Assembly (NCBI GenBank): GCA_035525495.1
Contig: DATLED010000098.1
Span: forward strand, 3,150-67,149
Direction of reading: 5' to 3'
Length of the DNA: 64,000 bases
Source: DATLED01 sp035525495
GTDB lineage: Bacteria; Actinomycetota; Acidimicrobiia; Acidimicrobiales; CADCTF01
Shown here: piece by piece, positions 34,887-42,409 of the stretch
How positions within the stretch are numbered: position 1 is the stretch's first letter
How the letters are laid out: each line of letters begins with the position of its first letter
The notes under the pieces: model-generated
The model's input: only the letters and a program-made list of their open reading frames with translations
Told to the model about the DNA's origin: nothing
The model's database searches: none
Program-made: the position numbers and the translations under genes

Positions 34887-34904
34887 CCCCGCTCGGAAGC
34901 GGGG
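34887..34904. other. Short GC hairpin between tatD and the rlpA-like gene
   Basis: CCCCGCT and AGCGGGG pair around a CGGA loop in the 43-base gap after tatD. It may attenuate transcription into the wall-protein gene. There is no U tract. Confidence 0.5.
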
Positions 34905-34915
34905 ACCGCGAGACC

Positions 34916-35683
34916 CTAGGCAGGCATCTCCGGGTCTGCCAATCCGAACAGACGGCTGGCGTTGGCCCAGGTGGCCACCTGCACGACGTCGACCTTCACA
35001 CCCTTCACTTCAGCCACAACCGCCCCGACGATGGCCACGTTGGCAGGCGTGTTCGTCTTCCCACGGTGGGGCACGGGGGCGAGGTAGGGGGCATCGGTCT
35101 CGACGAGGACGCGGTCCAGCGGGCACAGTGCGGCCGCCTCGCGGACGTCACCCGCGGTCTTGAAGCTGACGATCCCACTGAAGGACAACGACGCCCCGAG
35201 ATCGAGGCACCGACGGGCCTCGTCAGCGCCCCCCGTGAAGCAGTGGAAGACCGTCCTCGGCGGGACGCCCTCGGCCTCGAGGACCGCCCAGGTGTCGACC
35301 CACGCCTCGCGCGTGTGGATGACGAGGGCGAGGTCGCGTTGGTGGGCGAGGCGGATCTGCGCCGCGAACACGTCGCGCTGCACCTCCCGCGGTGAGTGGT
35401 CGTAGTGGTAGTCGAGGCCGCACTCGCCGACGCCGACGACCCTCGGGCGATCGAGCAGCTCCGCGATCCCGTCGAGTCCGGCCGTGGCGTCGTGGGGGTG
35501 GAGGCCGACCGTCGCCCACACGTCGTCGTGCTCGGCCGCGACCTCGATCGCGGCCACCGACTGGGCGACGTCGGTCCCCACGCTGATGAACCGGCCGACG
35601 CCTGCCGCCCTGGCCGCCGCCAAGTGCCCGTCGACGTCGTCGAGCCCCGGGTACGGCAGGTGGCAGTGGGAGTCCGTCCACAC
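34916..35683 (-). CDS. tatD: TatD family metal-dependent DNase
   Basis: 255 residues with the TatD signature VWTDSHCHLPYPGLDDVDG, GVGECGLDYHYDHSPREVQ, LALVIHTREAWVDTW, TVFHCFTGGADEA and LVETDAPYLAPVPHRGKTN. All metal-binding His, Glu and Asp are present. The GTG at 35683 has AGGA upstream and follows metG after 8 bases, as in other actinobacteria. Confidence 0.95.
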   Translation of the reverse strand: MWTDSHCHLPYPGLDDVDGHLAAARAAGVGRFISVGTDVAQSVAAIEVAAEHDDVWATVGLHPHDATAGLDGIAELLDRPRVVGVGECGLDYHYDHSPREVQRDVFAAQIRLAHQRDLALVIHTREAWVDTWAVLEAEGVPPRTVFHCFTGGADEARRCLDLGASLSFSGIVSFKTAGDVREAAALCPLDRVLVETDAPYLAPVPHRGKTNTPANVAIVGAVVAEVKGVKVDVVQVATWANASRLFGLADPEMPA

Positions 35684-35691
35684 GCGCTGTC

Positions 35692-37206
35692 CTACTTCTT
35701 GCGGGGAAAGAGCGGGTCGCCCTTCTCGACGGTCAGGCCGCCCGGGTATCCACCCCACGACGCCGCCTCGGGGAGACGCTGCTGCTCCGGCGCGCCGGCG
35801 AGACCGAGACGGCGCCAGATCTCGCGACAGATCGTCGGCATGGCGGGCGACGCCAGGATCGTCACGATCCGCAGCGCTTCCAGCGCGTCGCCCATCACGC
35901 GGTCGACTGCGGGACCGGCCTCGGCCTTCCAAGGCTCGTTGGCCTCGAGGTAGGCGTTCGTCTCGCGCACGAGCCGCCAGCTCGCCTCCAGCGCCTCGTT
36001 CGGGCGGACCCGTTCCCACGCGTCGGTCGCCGCCGCCAGCACGTCGGTCGCCACGGTTGCGAGGGGACTGTCCGGTGACGGCGCGGGTCCGATGCCGCCG
36101 CACGCCTTGCCGACGACGGTGGCGACGCGGGATACGAGGTTGCCGAGGTTGTTGGCGAGGTCCGCGTTGTAGCGGGCGACCATCCCCTCGTGGGAGAAGT
36201 CGCCGTCGGACCCGAAGTTGGTGTCCCGCAGCAGGTGGTAGCGGAACCCGTCGACCCCGAACTCCGGCGTGAGGTCGGCGGGGGCGATCATGTTCAGCGT
36301 CGTCTTCGACATCTTCTCGCCGCCGACGAGGAGGTACCCGTGGACGTAGAGGCGGTGGGGCGGATCGATGCCGGCGGCCATGCACATCGCCGGCCAGTAG
36401 ACGGTGTGGAACCGCAGGATGTCCTTGGCCAGCAGGTGGTGCGCCTTCGGCCACCACGCCTCGAAGCGGCCGGCATCGCTCGTCCGGTAGTCGATGGCGG
36501 TGACGTAGTTGATGAGGGCGTCGTACCAGACGTAGAAGACGTGCCCCGGCGCCCACGGTACGGGCACGCCCCAGTCGAGCGAGGTGCGGGTGATGGAGAC
36601 GTCGCGCAGGCCGGTCTTGATGAGGCCGATGGCTTCGTTGCGCTTGGTCTCCGGTTGGACGACCTCGGGGTTGGCCGCGTACCAGTCGAGGAGCCTCTGC
36701 TCGTAGCGGCTGAGCTTGAAGAACCAGTTCTCCTCGCGCAGCTCCTCGACGGGCTTGTTGTGGATCGGGCAGAGGTCGTCGTTCGGGCCGACGAGGTCGC
36801 TCTCGGCGTAGTAGCCCTCGCACGACACGCAGTACGGGCCCTCGTAGACGCCGAGCTCGATGTCACCGTTGTCGTAGATCTTCTGCAGGAACTCCTGGAC
36901 GGCCGCGTAGTGACGCGGCTCCGTCGTCCGGATGAAGTCGTCGTAGCTGATGTCGAGGTGGTCCCACGCGTCGCGGTACCGGGCGCTCATGAGGTCGGCG
37001 TGCTCCCTCGGCGAGTGGCCGGCGTCGGCCGCGGCTCGGGCCACCTTGAGACCGTGCTCGTCGGTCCCGGTGAGGAAGAAGACCTCGTCGCCGAGGAGGC
37101 GGCGCCAGCGACACAGCGCATCCGTCGTCACGGTGGTGTAGGCATGGCCGATGTGGGGGGCATCCGTGACGTAGTAGATCGGTGTCGTGGCATAGAAGCG
37201 GCCCAT
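35692..37206 (-). CDS. metG: Methionyl-tRNA synthetase
   Basis: 504 residues. The HIGH motif is VTDAPHIGHAYTTV and the KMSKS motif is GGEKMSKTTLNMI. A zinc-knuckle region CVSCEGYYAESDLV/CPIHNKPVEE separates the catalytic halves. The C-terminal anticodon-binding domain contains WKAEAGPAVDRVMGDALE. It lacks the C-terminal dimerisation domain, as in related short forms. The ATG at 37206 follows TAGGCT by 10 bases. It is divergent from the AbrB-like gene. Confidence 0.97.
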   Translation of the reverse strand: MGRFYATTPIYYVTDAPHIGHAYTTVTTDALCRWRRLLGDEVFFLTGTDEHGLKVARAAADAGHSPREHADLMSARYRDAWDHLDISYDDFIRTTEPRHYAAVQEFLQKIYDNGDIELGVYEGPYCVSCEGYYAESDLVGPNDDLCPIHNKPVEELREENWFFKLSRYEQRLLDWYAANPEVVQPETKRNEAIGLIKTGLRDVSITRTSLDWGVPVPWAPGHVFYVWYDALINYVTAIDYRTSDAGRFEAWWPKAHHLLAKDILRFHTVYWPAMCMAAGIDPPHRLYVHGYLLVGGEKMSKTTLNMIAPADLTPEFGVDGFRYHLLRDTNFGSDGDFSHEGMVARYNADLANNLGNLVSRVATVVGKACGGIGPAPSPDSPLATVATDVLAAATDAWERVRPNEALEASWRLVRETNAYLEANEPWKAEAGPAVDRVMGDALEALRIVTILASPAMPTICREIWRRLGLAGAPEQQRLPEAASWGGYPGGLTVEKGDPLFPRKK

Positions 37207-37267
37207 GTCGCGGCGGAGCCTACCGACCGCATCCGGAAAGGCTGACGGAGATTTGAAGGACACGGGG

Positions 37268-37516
37268 ATGGCGCGCAAGGTCGACGATCTCGGGCGCATC
37301 GTGCTGCCCGTGGAGCTGCGCCGGTTGCACGGGATCCAGACCGGGGACGCGCTGGAGATCTCGGTCGACGGCGACTCGATCGTGCTGCGCAAGCTTTCCC
37401 AGGGCTGCGTGTTCTGCGGCACCGAGGACGGGCTGTCGAGCTACCGCGCCCGGTCCATCTGCGTCGAGTGCCGCGACGGGCTGACCGCGCCGGCCGCCTC
37501 CGCGCTCAGCGGCTGA
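37268..37516 (+). CDS. AbrB/SpoVT-type DNA-binding protein with C-terminal Cys4 motif
   Basis: 82 residues. The N-terminal swapped-hairpin AbrB fold reads ARKVDDLGRIVLPVELRRLH, then GDALEISVDGDSIVLRK. The C-terminal ~35 residues contain CVFCGTED and ICVECRDG, two CxxC pairs likely to bind zinc. SpoVT/AbrB proteins are dimeric or tetrameric transcription regulators. AAGGA seven bases upstream supports ATG 37268. The ends of this gene and rsmI overlap by 11 bases. Confidence 0.88.
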   Translation: MARKVDDLGRIVLPVELRRLHGIQTGDALEISVDGDSIVLRKLSQGCVFCGTEDGLSSYRARSICVECRDGLTAPAASALSG

Positions 37517-38348
37517 GCCGGACCGCGGCGTTGTAGGCGACCCGCTTGGGGACTCCGAGCTCGGCGGCGACCTCGGCCGCTGCGTCCTTGGTGGACGCGC
37601 CGGCGTCGAGGCGTCGGCGGACGGCGGCGTCGACCTCGTGCTCGGTGGCGGCCGTCGGCGGGGGGGCTCCCTCGACCACGAGCACGTACTCCCCCCTCGC
37701 CTCGATGGTCTCGGCCCGCGTCACCGCGTCGGCGAGGGTGCCCCGCCACACGTCCTCGAACTTCTTCGTGAGCTCGCGGCAGATGGCGATGCGCCGGCCG
37801 GCGCCGCACGCCGTCGCCAGATCGGTGACAGTGGCGATGAGCCGGTGCGGCGCCTCGTAGAGGACGGTCGTGCGGGATTCGGCGGCGAGCTCGGCGAGTC
37901 TCGCCGTGCGCTCCTTGCCCTTGCGGGGGAGGAAGCCCTCGAAGCAGAAGCGGGCGGTCGGGAGTCCGCTGAGGACGAGGCCGGCGATGACGGCCGCCGG
38001 TCCGGGCACGAGCTCGACGTCGATGCCGGCCGCCAAGGCGGCGGCGACGAGGCGCTCGCCGGGGTCGCTGATGCCGGGCGTGCCGGCGTCGGTGATGAAG
38101 GCGATGCGTTGGCCGCCCGTCATGTCGGCCACGAGGCGTTCGGCCTGCTCGGCCTCGTTGTGGGCGTGGACAGCGACGAGCTTGCGGCCCGCGATTCCCG
38201 CATGGTGAAGGAGCTTGCGGGAGTGTCTCGTGTCCTCGCAACAGATGACATCGACGTCGCCGAGGGCCTCGACGGCGCGGGGCGAGAGGTCCCCGAGGTT
38301 GCCGATCGGCGTGCCGACGAGCACGAGCTTGCCGTTGCCGGCGGTCAT
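37506..38348 (-). CDS. rsmI: 16S rRNA (cytidine-1402 2'-O)-methyltransferase
   Basis: 280 residues of the tetrapyrrole-methylase fold. Motifs are LVLVGTPIGNLGDLSPRAVE, CCEDTRHSRKLLHH, AFITDAGTPGISDPGERL, LVPGPAAVIAGLVLSGLP and FCFEGFLPRKGKER. The C-terminal wHTH-like tail STKDAAAEVAAELGVPKR is typical. It overlaps DUF192 as ATGA. Confidence 0.96.
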   Translation of the reverse strand: MTAGNGKLVLVGTPIGNLGDLSPRAVEALGDVDVICCEDTRHSRKLLHHAGIAGRKLVAVHAHNEAEQAERLVADMTGGQRIAFITDAGTPGISDPGERLVAAALAAGIDVELVPGPAAVIAGLVLSGLPTARFCFEGFLPRKGKERTARLAELAAESRTTVLYEAPHRLIATVTDLATACGAGRRIAICRELTKKFEDVWRGTLADAVTRAETIEARGEYVLVVEGAPPPTAATEHEVDAAVRRRLDAGASTKDAAAEVAAELGVPKRVAYNAAVRLSR

Positions 38349-38677
38349 TCCCGGAGCTCGAGCTGGTCACCCGGCCGGAGGCGCCACCGGTCGAAGGCGC
38401 CGGCCTGGGCCTCGATCACGACCTTCGCCCGCCGCCGCGGCGCCCCGAGCCGATGGGGACGCATCGGTGTGCACGTGGCCACGACTCGGAGCTCACGGTC
38501 GCAGAAGGCGACGTCGATCGGGAAGCGCATGCCGATCGTGTGCACCGACCGGGCCGGCCGCAGCACGATCGCTCCCTCGATCGAGTCCCGTCCGAGCAAC
38601 CCGACGAGCCGAGCACGGAACGACGTGGCAACTTCAGCCGTCGCCAGCACGTCCCCGTCCCGCAACAACCAAGGCAT
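38345..38677 (-). CDS. DUF192 family protein
   Basis: 110 residues. Family motifs are RARLVGLLGRDSIEGAIVLR, SVHTIGMRFPIDVAFCD and the C-terminal VIEAQAGAFDRWRLRPGDQL. Members are small beta-barrel proteins, usually secreted or periplasmic; this one shows no signal peptide. Function is unknown. The ATG at 38677 is preferred because the next in-frame ATG at 38704 lies within a palindrome. Confidence 0.87.
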   Translation of the reverse strand: MPWLLRDGDVLATAEVATSFRARLVGLLGRDSIEGAIVLRPARSVHTIGMRFPIDVAFCDRELRVVATCTPMRPHRLGAPRRRAKVVIEAQAGAFDRWRLRPGDQLELRE

Positions 38678-38687
38678 CACACCTTGC

Positions 38688-38739
38688 GCTTTTGGCAGCT
38701 GCACACCGCCTGCTCGGGCGGTGTCCCGCTGCCAAAAGC
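38688..38739. repeat. CTTTTG-framed palindrome 1
   Basis: Outer arms GCTTTTGGCAGC (38688-38699) and GCTGCCAAAAGC (38728-38739) are perfect. An inner hairpin ACACCGCC/GGCGGTGT lies between them. The element sits between ychF and DUF192, both on the minus strand. It reads CTTTTG...CAAAAG on either strand, so it ends in A, not U, unlike an intrinsic terminator. Confidence 0.9.
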
Positions 38740-38746
38740 CGGGAGG

Positions 38747-39823
38747 TCAGACATTGAACCTGATCTCCAACACGTCGCCGTCGACGACCTCGTAGTCCTT
38801 GCCCTCGACGCGGAGCTTGCCGGCGTCGCGGGCGGCGGACCACGAGCCGAGCTCGAGCAGCTCGTCCCAGTGAACGACCTCGGCGCGGATGAACCCGCGC
38901 TGCAGGTCGGAGTGGATGACGCCGGCGCACTCGGGCGCCTTGGCGCCGGCGCGGAAGGTCCACGCCCGCGACTCCTTCTCCCCCGTCGTGAGGAAGGTCC
39001 GGAGGTCGAGCAGGTGGTACGCCGCGTGGACGACCCGGGGCAGCGCGCCCTCGCCGAGTCCGAGCGCCTCGAGCATCTCCGTGCGCTCCGACTCGTCGAG
39101 CATCGCCGCCTCGGCTTCGAGCTGCACGCACATCCCGAGCACATCCGCCGCCCCACCCATCAGATCGACCACCGGCTTGGCGAGCTCGTCGGCCCGTTCG
39201 AGGTCGTCCTCGCCGACGTTGACCACCGCCAGCACCGGCTTGTTCGTGAGCAGGTACGCCGGCTTCAGCGTCGCCTTCTGGTCCGCCCTCAACGACGACC
39301 GGTAGATCGGCGTGCCCTCGTCGAGCGCCGCGCGGGCCGCCTGCAGCGCCGCCACCTCGGCGAGCAGCGACTTGTCGAGGCGACTCAGCTTCTCCTTCTT
39401 CGGCAGCTGGTTGTCGACGGTGTCGAGGTCGGCGAGGCACAGCTCGGTCTCGACGGTCGTGAGGTGCTCGATGGGGTCGGAGGGTCCCATCACGTCGTCG
39501 TCCTCGAAGGCCCGGAGGACGTAGACGATGGTGTCGACCTCCCGGATCCCGCCGAGGAACTTGTTCCCCAGACCCTCTCCCTTGGACGCCCCGGCGACGA
39601 GTCCGCCGATGTCCATGAACTCGCATGCCGCGTGGACGACGTTCTTCGACTTCGACATCGCGGCCAGCGCTTCGAGGCGGTGGTCGGGCACCTTGGCCCG
39701 TCCGACGTTGGGGTCCTTGGTGGCGAACGGGTAGGGCGCGGCGAGGGCGCCGCCACCCGCCAAGGCGTTGAACAGCGACGACTTGCCGGCGTTGGGGAGC
39801 CCGACGAACCCGAACTTTTCCAT
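38747..39823 (-). CDS. ychF: Ribosome-associated ATPase YchF (Obg family)
   Basis: 358 residues. P-loop GFVGLPNAGKSSLFNALAG, switch region PYPFATKDPNVGRAKVPD, G3 MDIGGLVAGASKGEGLGNKF, and the C-terminal TGS domain LRTFLTTGEKESRAWTFRAG with IHSDLQRGFIRAEVV. The G4 motif is NVGEDD rather than NKxD, consistent with ATP preference. The ATG at 39823 is 8 bases after a TAGCCT -10 box, so it is leaderless. It diverges from bL37. Confidence 0.97.
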   Translation of the reverse strand: MEKFGFVGLPNAGKSSLFNALAGGGALAAPYPFATKDPNVGRAKVPDHRLEALAAMSKSKNVVHAACEFMDIGGLVAGASKGEGLGNKFLGGIREVDTIVYVLRAFEDDDVMGPSDPIEHLTTVETELCLADLDTVDNQLPKKEKLSRLDKSLLAEVAALQAARAALDEGTPIYRSSLRADQKATLKPAYLLTNKPVLAVVNVGEDDLERADELAKPVVDLMGGAADVLGMCVQLEAEAAMLDESERTEMLEALGLGEGALPRVVHAAYHLLDLRTFLTTGEKESRAWTFRAGAKAPECAGVIHSDLQRGFIRAEVVHWDELLELGSWSAARDAGKLRVEGKDYEVVDGDVLEIRFNV

Positions 39824-39831
39824 TTGGTCGC

Positions 39832-39854
39832 AGGCTACCGGCGGCCGGTAACCT
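39832..39854. promoter_or_regulatory. Back-to-back leaderless promoters of ychF and bL37
   Basis: Minus-strand TAGCCT (39832-39837) lies 8 bases before the ychF ATG. Plus-strand TAACCT (39849-39854) lies 8 bases before the bL37 GTG. Only 39 bases separate the two start codons. Confidence 0.65.
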
Positions 39855-39862
39855 CATCGGCT

Positions 39863-39952
39863 GTGAGCAAGCGAACCGTGAAGGCCAAGAACCGCGCCCG
39901 TCGGAAGAAGGCCAACCACGGCGTCAAGCCCAACCGCGGCAACAAGAAGTAG
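39863..39952 (+). CDS. Large ribosomal subunit protein bL37-like
   Basis: 29 residues starting GTG: VSKRTVKAKNRARRKKANHG then VKPNRGNKK. The RKKANHGxxPN core matches the mycobacterial 50S protein bL37 (ANHGKRPN). It is extremely basic and too small for routine annotation. A TAACCT box 8 bases upstream supports transcription. A 24-base-arm palindrome starts ten bases after the stop. Confidence 0.8.
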   Translation: MSKRTVKAKNRARRKKANHGVKPNRGNKK

Positions 39953-39962
39953 CGCACCACCG

Positions 39963-40014
39963 GCTTTTGACAGCCAGATCCCGCCGAGGACGGCGGGATC
40001 TGGCTGACAAAAGC
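39963..40014. repeat. CTTTTG-framed palindrome 2
   Basis: Arms 39963-39986 and 39991-40014 (24 bases each) match except for one A-A mismatch, with loop AGGA. The left arm begins GCTTTTGACAGCCAGATCCC; the right arm ends GGCTGACAAAAGC. It lies between convergent bL37 and the acetyltransferase gene. Confidence 0.92.
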
Positions 40015-40020
40015 GGTTGG

Positions 40021-41043
40021 TCACCCCAATCGGGCCTGCAGTGCTTCGGTGCGGATCTGGTACTCGCTGAAGGACTTGATCACCTCGAACCCCATGGCGA
40101 TGTTGATGCCGAGCATCGGGGCGTTCGAGTAGGCGTTCCACGTGTCGACGTAGCGGACGTCGGGCTTCTCGTCGAGCAGCCGCAGGCAGTTCGACGCCTT
40201 GAGCCAGCGGCCGAGGCCCTTGTCGCGATGCGTCGGATCGACGGCCGTGGCCTCCTGCCACGCCGCCTCCGGGGCGTGCGACGGGAACACGAACTCGGTG
40301 TAGCCGACGAGCTCGTCGCTGGCGTCGTGGCGCACCACGAGCGTCCACCACGCGTGGCCCGCCTTGATCGCCCGCTCCTCCCCCTCGCGGTGACGCTCCG
40401 GCGTGTGGATCCAGTCGTCCATCTCGAGGTCGTCGCGGGGCGCCGTGTTCATCACCATCGTCAGCGCCACGAAGCGGTCGAGGTACTCGTCGGGCACCGG
40501 ACCGTCCCACGCCAGCATCGAGTAGCCCTCCGCCCGCTCCTTGGCCCGCACGACCCAGTCCTCGAGCATCGACCGGTCGACGTCCGCCAGCACCATGCGG
40601 CTCTTGCGCTCCGTGATCTTGCGCTCCGCCCCGAGCGCCTCGGCGAAGCGGGCGCCGTCGCCATCGGTGACGGCGGCGCCGTTGAGCAGCATTCGTCCCT
40701 CCTCCAGCGCCTTGTCGACGGCCGGGCGAAGCAACGCCTTGGAAGCGCCACGGCCGCGGACCCCAGGACGGACGTACACGCCGATGGCGGCCTTGTCGCG
40801 GTTGGTCTCGGTGAATCCCAGCCCGAGGGTGGCGACGCCGAGCCGCGGCCCGTCGCCGTCACGCGCCACCCACCGGTCGGTCCGCGACCACGAGACCGGC
40901 GTCGCGACCTGGAGCCGCCACTTGTCGTAAGGCTGGACGGGGTCCTCGCTCCACAGCTCCTCGTGCTCGGCGACGACGAGCTCGTAGAGCGGCCGCAGGT
41001 CTTCCTCGGCGGCAGTGGTGGTGTCGAGAAAGGTCACGTCCAT
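40021..41043 (-). CDS. Tandem-GNAT N-acetyltransferase
   Basis: 340 residues with two GNAT-like halves. The first has AIGVYVRPGVRGRGASKALL, an acetyl-CoA-binding Arg/Gly loop. The second has AVDPTHRDKGLGRWLKAS and a C-terminal NAYSNAPMLGINIAMGFEVI. The layout resembles mycothiol synthase (MshD) and Eis-like tandem GNATs, but the substrate is not clear. A -10-like TAAATC lies about 40 bases upstream of the ATG, giving a conventional leader. Confidence 0.85.
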   Translation of the reverse strand: MDVTFLDTTTAAEEDLRPLYELVVAEHEELWSEDPVQPYDKWRLQVATPVSWSRTDRWVARDGDGPRLGVATLGLGFTETNRDKAAIGVYVRPGVRGRGASKALLRPAVDKALEEGRMLLNGAAVTDGDGARFAEALGAERKITERKSRMVLADVDRSMLEDWVVRAKERAEGYSMLAWDGPVPDEYLDRFVALTMVMNTAPRDDLEMDDWIHTPERHREGEERAIKAGHAWWTLVVRHDASDELVGYTEFVFPSHAPEAAWQEATAVDPTHRDKGLGRWLKASNCLRLLDEKPDVRYVDTWNAYSNAPMLGINIAMGFEVIKSFSEYQIRTEALQARLG

Positions 41044-41099
41044 GGCCGTGGAGTGTGGCGCTGGACGGGCAGCAGGCGAAACGATTTAGCTTCGACCCC

Positions 41100-41741
41100 A
41101 TGGCCGAGCTGGCAGCGCTGCGCATCGGCGACCCGCCAGACGTCTGGTCGTCGATCGGGTTCGTCGTGGAGGACGGTGCCGTCCACGTGAGCGGCGTCCG
41201 GCACGAGCTCGGGGGCGAGAAGCAAGGGGGCGGGCGGAGTGGGAGAAATGCAGGGATCCGGGACTGGTCGGTGCGGGGACTCGATCCGAGTGTCGATGCC
41301 ATCGACGGCCTGCCGCTCGGACTCGCGGTCGCGCCGGCGCGACCGACGCCGGATCATCCGAACGGCGTCGTCGCCCTCGATCACGTCGTGCTGCTCACGC
41401 CGAACCTCGGCCGCACGATCGAGTCCTTCGAGTCCGTCGGCATCGAGCTGCGTCGGGTGCGCGACACCGGGACAGACGCCGAGCCGCGGCAGCAGGCGTT
41501 CTTCAAGGTCGGCGGGGTCATCCTCGAGGTCGTGGGACCGAAGGCGCCGAGCGGTGACGGTCCGCTGCGGTTCTTCGGTCTGGCGTGGACCGTCGCGGAG
41601 GCCGCCCACACGTCGGCGTTCTTCGGCGACCGCCTGAAGCCGTTCAAGGACGCGGTCCAACCCGGCCGGCAGATCGCGACGCTCACGTCGTCCGCGGGCT
41701 CGACGGTGCCCCACGCCTTCATGAGCGCCGAGCCGTCCTGA
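41100..41741 (+). CDS. VOC/glyoxalase-like domain protein
   Basis: 213 residues. One clear VOC module is visible: VVALDHVVLLTPNLGRTIES then FFKVGGVILEVVGP, giving His and Glu metal ligands. A further half (FFGLAWTVAEAAHTSAFFGD) could form a second module. The N-terminus contains a Gly/Arg-rich loop GGEKQGGGRSGRNAG. Enzymatic role unknown. Leaderless start: TAGCTT ends 7 bases before ATG 41100. The stop overlaps the kinase start as CTGA. Confidence 0.82.
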   Translation: MAELAALRIGDPPDVWSSIGFVVEDGAVHVSGVRHELGGEKQGGGRSGRNAGIRDWSVRGLDPSVDAIDGLPLGLAVAPARPTPDHPNGVVALDHVVLLTPNLGRTIESFESVGIELRRVRDTGTDAEPRQQAFFKVGGVILEVVGPKAPSGDGPLRFFGLAWTVAEAAHTSAFFGDRLKPFKDAVQPGRQIATLTSSAGSTVPHAFMSAEPS

Positions 41742-42409
41742 ACGTCGCCGACGTCGCCGAACGGATCCGCGCCCTCGAGGCCCGACCGGCGCTGGTCGCC
41801 ATCGCCGGCGCCGTCGCCGTCGGCAAGTCGACGCTGGCGTCCGGTCTCGCCGACGAGCTCGGACCGTTGCGGGTGGAGGTGGTGGCGACCGACGGGTTCC
41901 TGCTCCCGAACGAGGAGCTGTCCCGACTCGGGCTGCAGTCGCAGAAGGGGTTTCCTGCGAGCTACGACGCCGCCGCCATGAACGCCTTCGTCGCCGACCT
42001 GCGGGCCGGCCGCGCCGCGTCCGTGCCGGTGTACTCCCACGCCACCTACGACCGCGTCCCAGGCGAGGTCCGCGTCGTGCACGGCGCCGACGTCGTGATC
42101 GTCGAGGGCGTCAACGCGCTGCAGCCGCCGTTCGCCGCCGTCGCCGACCTGGCGATCTACCTCGACGCCCCCGAACCGCTCGTCCGCTCGTGGTACGTCG
42201 AGCGGTTCCTCGACCAGATCACCGTCGCCGAGTCCGACGAGACGTCGTTCTACCGGGGCTTCACCGGCCTCGACGAGCCGGGGCGACGGGCGATGGCGAC
42301 GTCGGTGTGGGAGGGCGTCAACCTGGTGAACCTCGTCGAGCACATCTCACCCACCCGAGCGCACGCCCACCTCGTGCTCACCAAGGCCGAGGGTCACGCG
42401 CTGACGTAG
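41738..42409 (+). CDS. Pantothenate kinase type I-like P-loop kinase, apparent CTG start
   Basis: 223 residues. It follows CoaA closely: VAIAGAVAVGKSTLASGLAD, VVATDGFLLPNEELSRLG, KGFPASYD, PVYSHATYDRVPGE, VIVEGVNALQPP, AIYLDAPE, WYVERFL and ISPTRAHAHLVLTK. It lacks about 80 N-terminal residues of E. coli CoaA. It may phosphorylate pantothenate or a related compound. No ATG, GTG or TTG precedes the P-loop within reach; CTG at 41738 overlaps the VOC stop as CTGA and gives LNVADVAERIRALE. Confidence 0.85.
   Translation: MNVADVAERIRALEARPALVAIAGAVAVGKSTLASGLADELGPLRVEVVATDGFLLPNEELSRLGLQSQKGFPASYDAAAMNAFVADLRAGRAASVPVYSHATYDRVPGEVRVVHGADVVIVEGVNALQPPFAAVADLAIYLDAPEPLVRSWYVERFLDQITVAESDETSFYRGFTGLDEPGRRAMATSVWEGVNLVNLVEHISPTRAHAHLVLTKAEGHALT

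Noticed and set aside
34887..34904. ydaO-type (c-di-AMP) riboswitch before the wall-protein gene
   Set aside because: Only 43 bases separate tatD and this gene, too short for the riboswitch; just a small hairpin is present.
34394..35395. Plus-strand Val-rich frame
   Set aside because: It mirrors the Thr-rich linker of the RlpA-like protein on the other strand.
41040..41100. Possible longer VOC start at 41055
   Set aside because: ATG 41100 is directly preceded by TAGCTT at leaderless distance, and the extra residues show no family similarity.
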